DNA from: Clostridia bacterium
GTDB taxonomy: Bacteria > Bacillota > Clostridia > Christensenellales > Aristaeellaceae
NCBI GenBank assembly: GCA_009776385.1
Contig: WRFT01000024.1
Coordinates: 1 to 13,182 of the forward strand
Reading direction: 5' to 3'
Length of the DNA: 13,182 bases
Within the stretch, counting starts at the first letter, position 1. The number at the start of each line of letters is the position of its first letter. Shown here in pieces: positions 7,673 through 13,182 of the stretch. The translations under genes and the position numbers were made by a program. Under the pieces are notes generated by a model. The model did not search any database. It saw only the letters and a list, made by a program, of their open reading frames with translations, and was not told the origin of the DNA.

Positions 7673-7701
7673 TAGACGGGTATCAAGATTATCGGTATAC
7701 T
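7673..7701 (+). promoter_or_regulatory. Candidate sigma-A promoter for the rightward lipoprotein operon
   Basis: -35 TAGACG (7673-7678, four of six consensus bases), a 17-base spacer and -10 TATACT (7696-7701, five of six). Transcription would begin near 7708, giving a leader of about 100 bases before the first gene. The two candidate promoters are back to back, about 50 bases apart, so a regulator bound between them could act on both units. Confidence 0.5.
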
Positions 7702-7768
7702 GTCCATGCGTGTTTTTTATCGCGGTACAGTCGGATTCAGATGATTAACGCGCCATCTTGTCAGGGTG

Positions 7769-7785
7769 TTCCGGCTGCCCCGGAA
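7769..7785 (+). promoter_or_regulatory. Leader hairpin before the DUF6273-like lipoprotein gene
   Basis: A perfect 6-bp stem (TTCCGG 7769-7774, CCGGAA 7780-7785) closes a CTGCC loop. It ends 13 bases before the AGGAGG of the downstream gene and is flanked by a direct repeat of TGTCAGG (7759-7765 and 7795-7801). The second copy merges into the ribosome-binding site. No T-run follows, so it is not an intrinsic terminator. It may affect translation or mRNA stability; chance is also possible. Confidence 0.35.
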
Positions 7786-7798
7786 GGTTTCGACTGTC

Positions 7799-7804
7799 AG
7801 GAGG
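7799..7804 (+). promoter_or_regulatory. Ribosome-binding site deciding the start of the DUF6273-like gene
   Basis: A perfect AGGAGG ends 6 bases before ATG 7811. Three close in-frame ATGs exist (7805, 7811, 7817): the first abuts the site directly and the third is 12 bases away, so 7811 is preferred. A longer frame open from 7766 has no ribosome site. Confidence 0.7.
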
Positions 7805-7810
7805 ATGCGG

Positions 7811-8596
7811 ATGCAAATGATAAAAAGAATCGTTGCGTTGCTGACGCTGCTTGTTTTACTATCCGGCTGCCTCTCCGCGCTGGGCCAAGAGCAGCCGGAG
7901 TTGAGAGGTTATGATAAAAAATTAAGATACCAGTATGTGCTTTTTGGCATGTACCCCACGCAGAAAGACGGTACGCGCGAACCCGTTCTCTGGCGCGTAC
8001 TGGGCGTTCAGGACGGCATTGCCTTTTTGATGACGGAACACATTATTGACTGCCTTGTGTATAACCCTTGGGCTGACACCGACAGGTACACGCCTTTTTT
8101 ATACGCGGACACCATGATACGCCAAACCTGCAACGAACAATGCGCGCTCGAGCTGTTCAACGAGGCGGAGCGTGCCTGTTTGCTGGAGATGAGCGACGGG
8201 CGCGGGTTGCTTTCCGTGCCCAGCGTCGATGAACTGCTTAACAAAGCCTACGGTTTCTTGGGCGGCAAATACACGGTGGACGCGCGCCGGCAAGCGGTGG
8301 GAACACCCTATGCCCATGAAAGGGGCTTAAAAAAGCACCCCGTAAAAGGGTATGGCAACCGGTCTTGGTACTGGACAACGGAATGGCGGCGCGCCGGAGC
8401 CCGATGGATTGTAGGAAGCAACGGGCACATCTCTGTACAGACTATTACCAACCCGGGCGGGCTTCGGGCAGTATGCTACGCGCGGGTCAGCATGATAACA
8501 ACGGTATCGGGGAATGGTACGATGGAAGCGCCGCTGCTGCTGGCGGCACGCGGCAGGTCCCTTCCGCCGGGTACCGGCGAGGGGAACCGCGAGTAG
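7811..8596 (+). CDS. DUF6273-like lipoprotein
   Basis: A 261-residue predicted lipoprotein of unknown function. The N-terminus is basic and hydrophobic and ends in a good lipobox, LLSGC, with Cys20 as the lipidated residue. The mature part has the layout of DUF6273 proteins, common secreted proteins of Clostridia: a YVLFGMYPTQ strand (42-51), PVLWRVL (58-64) followed by a hydrophobic strand (about 70-79), a helical middle (about 100-150), YWTT (187-190), and a closing GGLRAVCYARVSM strand (216-228) where the family usually has a GVRPAL-like motif. Residues 229-261 are a low-complexity Gly/Pro/Arg-rich tail, beyond the usual domain end. It is the first gene of the rightward unit, 48 bases before the phosphodiester glycosidase. 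The domain call is by memory of the motif pattern; no catalytic role is known to me. Confidence 0.8.
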   Translation: MQMIKRIVALLTLLVLLSGCLSALGQEQPELRGYDKKLRYQYVLFGMYPTQKDGTREPVLWRVLGVQDGIAFLMTEHIIDCLVYNPWADTDRYTPFLYADTMIRQTCNEQCALELFNEAERACLLEMSDGRGLLSVPSVDELLNKAYGFLGGKYTVDARRQAVGTPYAHERGLKKHPVKGYGNRSWYWTTEWRRAGARWIVGSNGHISVQTITNPGGLRAVCYARVSMITTVSGNGTMEAPLLLAARGRSLPPGTGEGNRE

Positions 8597-8644
8597 CCGC
8601 CGGGAACCCTTTGCCACTTTACATCCGACGGAGGTTGACTAGAT

Positions 8645-9571
8645 ATGCGAGTGAAGACCATCTTGTTAATACTTTTCATCGTGTCGCTGATGTTTTTAGC
8701 CAGGTCGCCGGCAATGACCGAAGAAAAACGGTTAGACATCAAGGCGGCGACGCCCATCCCCATTGACGCGGCGGCGGGATATGCCGCGGACCCGCAATAC
8801 TATCTCAGCGATACGGAATACCTTGACCCCACATTACATGTAACCATTGAGACAGACAGCTATTTGAAAACGAACATCCAAATTGTGCGGGTGCAAATCG
8901 CGCATCCGAGCCAATTACGCACCGCGTTTGCCAACCGATACGGCACCCAGACGACGGTCCCCGCCGCCAAGCTTGCCAAACGGGTCAACGCGGTCACGGC
9001 TGTCAACGCGGACTTTCATAGTTTTGATAATCATGGTGTCATCCTTCGTCAAGGCCATCTGTACCGCAGCCGCTTTACCTTGCCGGACGATATTTTAATC
9101 ATCGACGACAAGGGTGATTTTCATGTCGTGTTACGGGCGGATCAAGAAACTTTCTATCAGGCGTATGACGCGTTGGGCGGCGCTTTTGACGAGGGCGGGC
9201 GTATCATTAATGTCATCACGTTCGGCCCTCTATTGGTAAATGAGGGGCAGCTCGCGCATGAAACCTATTCCCGTGTAAACAACCCCGCTTATGTACGGGC
9301 GCAGCGCGTGGTCATCGCGCAAGTCGATACGCTGTCTTATTTATTGGTGGTCACGGAAGGCCCGGAATCTAAAAATTCTAAGGGGCTGACGCTCATGGAG
9401 ATGGCGGAGTATATGAAGGAGCTTGGCTGCCGTATCGCCTATAATTTGGATGGCGGCAGTTCCGCTTCGCTCATCTTTCGTGATAAGAAAATAAACAGCC
9501 TGGATACGCATAAGGTTCGCTACGTATCGGATATCATCTATTTTTCTACGGGCCTGCCCGGCGGGGAGTAA
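8645..9571 (+). CDS. Secreted phosphodiester glycosidase (NAGPA / DUF2233 family)
   Basis: A 308-residue exported enzyme of the family that includes the mammalian GlcNAc-1-phosphodiester alpha-N-acetylglucosaminidase domain; bacterial members are thought to remove sugars linked through a phosphodiester, for example on wall or capsule polymers. A signal peptide (about 1-23, RSPA|M) precedes the domain. Family motifs are in order: AVNADF (119-124), a GVILRQGHLYRS segment (131-142), ITFGPLLVNEG (191-201), RVVIAQ with LLVVTEG (221-238), and the signature NLDGGSSASLIF (267-278). The family's Asn, Asp and Gly-rich residues are intact, so it should be active. The ATG has GGAGG 10 bases upstream. The stop lies 5 bases before the Lgt-like start, suggesting coupled translation. 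The real substrate is unknown. Confidence 0.88.
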   Translation: MRVKTILLILFIVSLMFLARSPAMTEEKRLDIKAATPIPIDAAAGYAADPQYYLSDTEYLDPTLHVTIETDSYLKTNIQIVRVQIAHPSQLRTAFANRYGTQTTVPAAKLAKRVNAVTAVNADFHSFDNHGVILRQGHLYRSRFTLPDDILIIDDKGDFHVVLRADQETFYQAYDALGGAFDEGGRIINVITFGPLLVNEGQLAHETYSRVNNPAYVRAQRVVIAQVDTLSYLLVVTEGPESKNSKGLTLMEMAEYMKELGCRIAYNLDGGSSASLIFRDKKINSLDTHKVRYVSDIIYFSTGLPGGE

Positions 9572-9576
9572 GCTGC

Positions 9577-10551
9577 ATGATTCACACGCCTCTTGGTTTT
9601 TCCATCAGCATCTACGGCATCGGCGCGGCGCTCGCGGCGGCGCTTTTTGCAGGCTTGTTGCATTTCAGCCGCCCCAAGGCCAAGCCGGACGCCGTGACGC
9701 TGTCGCTGTTCACACTGCCCTTAGCACTGGCAGGCGCGCGGCTCTTTTACTGCCTGGCGCGCTTTGACTACGCTTTTTTGGAGAGCAGCCCTGTTTGGGC
9801 GCTGTCGGTATGGGAGGGCGGCTTCCTGATGTGGGGCGCGCTGGCGGGCGCCGCTTGCGGCGCGTGGGCCGCCGCCAAACGGGCTCGGGTATCTTTTATA
9901 GACACGCTCGATAGCATGGCGATACCCGTATTGGCGGGCATCGCGGTGCTGCGCCTCTTTGAGTTTTCAACCGACGCGGGGCTTGGCTTATCCCCGGAGG
10001 AACTCGGTCTATCCGACGGCATCACCGGTTTTCTCAGCCTTTTCCCGTTCAGCGTACAAAACCTGTATGAGGAATCGCAGCTGGCTATCTATGTTTGGGA
10101 GGCGGCCGCCGCGCTGGTAATACTCGCGGTTTTATTACGCAAGGGACGCCGGCAGGGCGATAAGACCCGGCTCATGCTCATCCTTTACGCCGCCTCACAG
10201 ATTATTTTTGAAAGCCTGAGGGCGGATGACTGCCCGAAGTGGGGGTTCGTGCGCGTTACGCAGGTGCTGTGCGCGGTGACGTTGATGGCAGGGTGCATCC
10301 TGTACAGGCGCCGGGCGGGCGATAAGCGGCGAATTCTCCCGCGCGCGGCCATCACTCTGGCGTGTATCGCGGCGGTCGGGGTATTGGAATGGGCGCTGGA
10401 TAAAACACCCTTGCCGCGTTGGGCCTGTTATGTGATGATGTGCGCTGTATTGGGCGGCGCGGTGGCGGCATGCATCTATCGTAAGGCCGTACATCCAAAG
10501 CCGGACGCCATCACGGGAACACCTGCGCAGGGGAACAAACTCCGGCTTTGA
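9577..10551 (+). CDS. Divergent Lgt-family membrane protein
   Basis: A polytopic membrane protein of 324 residues that follows the Lgt (prolipoprotein diacylglyceryl transferase) fold from end to end. It has Tyr13-Gly14 in the first helix, PLALAGARLFY (48-58), WEGGFLMWGALAGA (79-92), a helix ending in VLRLFEFSTDAGLG (124-137), and a late LILYAASQIIFESLR (201-215) before two or three more helices. Lgt moves diacylglycerol from phosphatidylglycerol to the lipobox cysteine of lipoproteins. Here the conserved His of the HGG/HGA motif is replaced by Trp86, and the GRxGNFxN signature is reduced to LRLFEF, keeping only Arg126; the late Arg215 is present. It may be a paralogue with altered substrate or activity. 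GGGGAG overlapping the previous stop serves as ribosome site. The family call is good; function is doubtful. Confidence 0.8.
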   Translation: MIHTPLGFSISIYGIGAALAAALFAGLLHFSRPKAKPDAVTLSLFTLPLALAGARLFYCLARFDYAFLESSPVWALSVWEGGFLMWGALAGAACGAWAAAKRARVSFIDTLDSMAIPVLAGIAVLRLFEFSTDAGLGLSPEELGLSDGITGFLSLFPFSVQNLYEESQLAIYVWEAAAALVILAVLLRKGRRQGDKTRLMLILYAASQIIFESLRADDCPKWGFVRVTQVLCAVTLMAGCILYRRRAGDKRRILPRAAITLACIAAVGVLEWALDKTPLPRWACYVMMCAVLGGAVAACIYRKAVHPKPDAITGTPAQGNKLRL

Positions 10552-10573
10552 GTTTTAAAGGAGGGCCCAGTCC

Positions 10574-11272
10574 ATGAATACGAAGAGGTTTATCTCAATC
10601 GCGTTCATACTGATTTTGACGTTTACATTAATGGTTTGCGGCAGCAGCGGTGCGGACGGCGATAACACCGTTTCACCCGCGCCGGGCCCTCTCACGGCGG
10701 ATTTCATCGCTCTGCTTGCCGGCAGGAACTATTATATAAAGTTACAAGTCGCGGATATTTTCACCGGCGACGCACAGAGCGGCATGGTGATTCCGCCGAT
10801 CCCATCCGACTGGGCGATAAAGTGGCATCGAGTCGAAACGGCGAGACAGGACGATCTGTACGCCTGGATTCGCCGGTTTTCGACTGATAAAAAAAATGAA
10901 CCATCGCAGCATACTATCGACAAGGGCGATAAGAAATATGGTATCAACCACATGTTTAAAAATATCAATGTATGGGAGTTGCCAACATCATCGGCTGACG
11001 ACTCGCGCGATTTTTTCCCTGTCTCCCGTATGTGCTTCATTGAATCGGGCATGGGTTCTGTCAACGGTGTTCCGATACCTTATGAAGACTACACAAGGAC
11101 GGAAACGACCGTATGGCGCTTTTATGTAAACGGCGGCAATGTGGAATACTGTATGCGTATCAAGAGCGACGGCACGGTGATGGATTTGTTTACGCTTATG
11201 GAAATAAGCCGGAATGTACCTTCACGCGTGTTTGAGATGCCGGCGAGTTATACTTGTGAGCAGATAGACTAA
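10574..11272 (+). CDS. Uncharacterised putative lipoprotein
   Basis: A 232-residue exported protein I do not recognise. An N-terminal basic and hydrophobic segment (1-21) leads to Cys22 in the context TLMVCGSSG. This looks like a lipobox, but Val at -1 is not the usual Gly/Ala/Ser, so lipidation is probable and not certain. A short Pro/Ser linker follows (about 27-39). The mature part is mixed alpha/beta: a strand after NYYIKLQ (52-58), a charged helix with KKNEPS, and a C-terminal VWRFYVNGGNVEYCMRI region ending in VPSRVFEMPASYT. That ending recalls lipoprotein domains that close with a phe-x-x-pro-x-x-tyr turn, an impression only. AAAGGAGG lies 9 bases before the ATG, and the gene follows the Lgt-like gene by 22 bases, so it belongs to the same transcript. 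Confidence 0.75.
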   Translation: MNTKRFISIAFILILTFTLMVCGSSGADGDNTVSPAPGPLTADFIALLAGRNYYIKLQVADIFTGDAQSGMVIPPIPSDWAIKWHRVETARQDDLYAWIRRFSTDKKNEPSQHTIDKGDKKYGINHMFKNINVWELPTSSADDSRDFFPVSRMCFIESGMGSVNGVPIPYEDYTRTETTVWRFYVNGGNVEYCMRIKSDGTVMDLFTLMEISRNVPSRVFEMPASYTCEQID

Positions 11273-11387
11273 CGATGCGTCTCCTCTGCCTGATAGGCCT
11301 GAGCCGCAGGGATAACGTGGGATTGTTGAAAAATACACCGAACCTCAACCATTTAGCGGTGCCTTTTTCGTAATGGAGGAAAGCGAT

Positions 11388-12797
11388 ATGCTCATGAGAA
11401 AAATGATGATTGTATTTGCGATAATTGTTATTACAATGGCCACCGGCTGCGGTGTGAATCATAACAGCTCGGATATGGGCAACTATCAAAATACCGATCA
11501 ACAAACCGAGGCCGGCGTACCTGCCACCGAGCCGGAACAACCCGGAACCGGTGAACCGGAGGGCCCTATTGAAACCGGCGAAACTGTCGATGATTCGTAT
11601 ATTTATCAACAGGGGCTTGAGCAAATTCGCAAGCTTGATTTCAACGCGGCGCTCGAGTCGTTTAATCAATTGCCTGATGACTATGAGGATGCTGCTGTAT
11701 ATAAAACCGCATTGTTGGGCTTTATACAGTATGAAGCCGAAGCTTGGTTGGAGGCCGCAATCAGTTTTACATCGCTCAAGGAAGCGATTAACGACAAACA
11801 CCCAAACTGGACCCTCCGTTCACCAAATGATCCTCCTTATCAGAAAACCATAACAAATCCTTTTCTGATTAAACAGGAATATGATGCCCTCATTAAAAAA
11901 GCCGGTGTTCTGTATCAGGATGTACAGTATCTCCAAAGCGAGGAGCTTCTTGAGTGGGCCGCCGAGGTGTTTTTTCTGCAAGGTCTTGAGCAGCAAGGAA
12001 TTCCTTCCGCCTCTGCGCAATACCAAAGGGAACAAATGGATTTGCAGTGGATTCAACAGGAAATTTTACATGATTTTCAAGATGCGGATATGCCGCCTTT
12101 ACAATATGTCGAAGAGTTATTTAAGCGGCATCTTGATAATCAGTATAAGGATACTCATTATTATAATTATAACTATTTAGTTGAACCGGCCTTGTTTCAT
12201 TACTATTACGAGCAAACACTTAACGGCAACAATATCGCGGCATTAGCAACCCTTCCCTATAAACCCGGGCTAAACCAACCGTCTTATATGTCGGGTTTAT
12301 ATGCGCAGCTTAAGCAAAGCCTGGAGAGCATTCTGGAAGAACAAGGGCTAAAAGAGTACTTTTATGTGACCGACGCGTCTGTCAGCCCTGTAGAGGTTAC
12401 AGGAGATAAGCTTTATATCATACAGGAAAGTGAAAAAGATGAATTTGGTGAACATCGCCACATGTATTGGGGTTTCCAAAATAATATCGCTCCGTGTTGC
12501 ATGGCGGACAAGCCGGAGGACATCCGTTATGTTTTGAAATTCTATGAATCCTATACACATACGCTCGACTACAATAACAATACAAAAGGATACACAACTC
12601 ATATTACCGCAACGGTAAAGGACGTCGTCACGGGAGGCATCTTATACTCATTTAAGGCATCGGCTGCCCCGCCGCAGCAGTTGACTGGCTATGGTACCGG
12701 ATCGAATACATATGGGAAATTGCAGAATACGGAGGATTTGATAACCGATATTCTAAACGCGTTAGAGAGTTTGGGGATAATTATTTATAGGTTTTGA
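11388..12797 (+). CDS. Uncharacterised lipoprotein with TPR-like segment
   Basis: A 469-residue predicted lipoprotein. The signal segment MRKMMIVFAIIVITMATGC places the lipidated cysteine at 21. A flexible linker rich in Thr, Glu, Pro and Gly (about 22-68) separates it from the folded part. Residues 70-130 form paired helices of TPR type (YQQGLEQIRKLDFNAALESF and a following pair). The middle is helical and rich in Gln and Tyr (HYYNYNYLVEPALFHYYY, 257-274). The C-terminal part (about 325-469) looks beta-rich and contains APPQQLTGYGTGSNTYG (427-443), a pattern I associate with uncharacterised secreted proteins of Bacillota. Start 11388 is chosen because GGAGG (11375-11379) is 8 bases upstream; the ATG at 11373 precedes that site. 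The gene is much AT-richer than those to its left, suggesting a separate origin. Function unknown. Confidence 0.75.
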   Translation: MLMRKMMIVFAIIVITMATGCGVNHNSSDMGNYQNTDQQTEAGVPATEPEQPGTGEPEGPIETGETVDDSYIYQQGLEQIRKLDFNAALESFNQLPDDYEDAAVYKTALLGFIQYEAEAWLEAAISFTSLKEAINDKHPNWTLRSPNDPPYQKTITNPFLIKQEYDALIKKAGVLYQDVQYLQSEELLEWAAEVFFLQGLEQQGIPSASAQYQREQMDLQWIQQEILHDFQDADMPPLQYVEELFKRHLDNQYKDTHYYNYNYLVEPALFHYYYEQTLNGNNIAALATLPYKPGLNQPSYMSGLYAQLKQSLESILEEQGLKEYFYVTDASVSPVEVTGDKLYIIQESEKDEFGEHRHMYWGFQNNIAPCCMADKPEDIRYVLKFYESYTHTLDYNNNTKGYTTHITATVKDVVTGGILYSFKASAAPPQQLTGYGTGSNTYGKLQNTEDLITDILNALESLGIIIYRF

Positions 12798-12807
12798 TAT
12801 GGGGTAA

Positions 12808-13182
12808 AACGACGAATGGCTCGTCAATCGTATCGTAGCGGCAAGCGAATTGACAGACCTAACACTAGCACAAGAAGTGTATGGTCATGTTGCTAAAAAG
12901 TCCGCAGATTGGCAACCCCGCATGATGGTTGTTTCTATGTTGATCGATAAAAAGATACTGACTGGCATGGCTGAAAAAGATAGTGTCAGCTATATACGGG
13001 AAGCGGCGGTTAAAAGACTTGCGGAATTAAAAAAATGCAATATATGGTTTATACCCGCACTGGCAGGATGCCCCCAAAATGCGCCGATGCGCAATGATTT
13101 TACGGGTTCCGGCATCCAGTTGACTACAAATTTTGTTTATGGTACATTGCTTTTAAGGATGGCATTGAGTAGAAGTTTTTCG
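12808..13182 (+). pseudogene. HEAT-repeat protein remnant (open to the right edge)
   Basis: An open frame of 125 codons begins directly after a TAA at 12805-12807 and runs to the window end. It starts NDEWLVNRIVAASELTD, as if in the middle of a domain. It contains two units of about 30 residues with HEAT-like pattern: LTDLTLAQEVYGHVAKK with a following SADWQPR helix, then LIDKKILTGMAEKD with VSYIREAAVKRL. No ATG occurs before 12922, and neither TTG 12850 nor GTG 12877 has a ribosome site, so the 5' part seems lost. The frame differs from that of the preceding gene, whose stop is 10 bases away, so it is not a simple readthrough. After the repeats comes a region without recognisable features (CNIWFIPALAGCPQNAP and onward). 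It may instead be a real gene with an unusual start; the right end is outside the window. Confidence 0.45.

Noticed and set aside
7766..7810. Longer N-terminus for the DUF6273-like lipoprotein starting at ATG 7766
   Set aside because: It would put 15 extra Arg-rich residues before a normal lipoprotein signal peptide, and the leader hairpin and perfect AGGAGG would fall inside the coding region.
11336..11368. Possible terminator: CACCG / CGGTG stem followed by CC and TTTTT, in the gap between two lipoprotein genes
   Set aside because: The stem is only 5 bp with a 16-base loop and is separated from the T-run, too weak to call. A GCCT-GAT-AGGC mini-hairpin at 11288-11298 in the same 115-base gap is equally unconvincing.
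11373..11387. Start at ATG 11373 for the TPR-like lipoprotein
   Set aside because: The GGAGG ribosome site (11375-11379) lies within those first codons; the ATG at 11388 is correctly spaced and begins the signal peptide.
11196..11801. 201-codon minus-strand open frame across the gap before the TPR-like lipoprotein gene
   Set aside because: It overlaps two supported plus-strand genes, has no convincing ribosome site or domain, and its hydrophobic stretch is the reverse reading of the signal peptide and linker codons.
1..13182. tRNA, rRNA, CRISPR array, insertion sequence, attachment site
   Set aside because: No tandem repeat array, transposase-like frame, terminal inverted repeat pair or structural RNA sequence was seen on either strand.

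Overview
The window looks like chromosomal DNA from a fermentative bacterium, most likely Bacillota (Clostridia in the broad sense). The reasons are strong GGAGG ribosome-binding sites, frequent GTG and TTG starts, a DUF6273-type lipoprotein, a MalF with a long N-terminal membrane extension and no co-encoded ATPase, and several short lipoprotein genes. The genus cannot be told from the sequence. Base composition is mixed: GC-rich on the left and centre, clearly AT-richer from about 11.4 kb on.

Left half (1-7574, all minus strand) is an alpha-glucan uptake and breakdown operon. In transcription order it holds a HemG-like flavodoxin (7062-7574), a cytoplasmic GH13 neopullulanase/cyclomaltodextrinase (5375-7030), a maltodextrin-type solute-binding protein (3888-5354), MalF-like and MalG-like permeases (2487-3869, 1618-2490), a secreted GH13 alpha-amylase (134-1606) and the first 26 codons of another secreted protein that runs off the left edge. 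Gaps are 53 bases or less and two junctions overlap, so one transcript is likely. The logic is extracellular cleavage of starch-like glucan, capture by the binding protein, import, then intracellular hydrolysis. No MsmK/MalK-type ATPase is present, so a shared ATPase encoded elsewhere is implied.

The 236-base intergenic region (7575-7810) separates two divergent transcription units and carries one candidate promoter in each direction, plus a hairpin in the rightward leader.

Right half (7811-12797, plus strand) is a chain of envelope genes: a DUF6273-like lipoprotein, a secreted phosphodiester glycosidase (NAGPA/DUF2233 type), a divergent member of the Lgt (prolipoprotein diacylglyceryl transferase) family lacking the usual His and GNF signature residues, an uncharacterised putative lipoprotein and, after a 115-base gap, a larger AT-rich lipoprotein with a TPR-like segment. 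The function of this second unit is unknown. The glycosidase and Lgt-like gene, 5 bases apart and flanked by lipoproteins, are the least conventional part of the window.

The last 375 bases hold an open frame with two HEAT-like repeats but no credible start, probably a decayed or truncated HEAT-repeat gene continuing past the edge. I saw no tRNA, rRNA, CRISPR array, transposase or convincing terminator.
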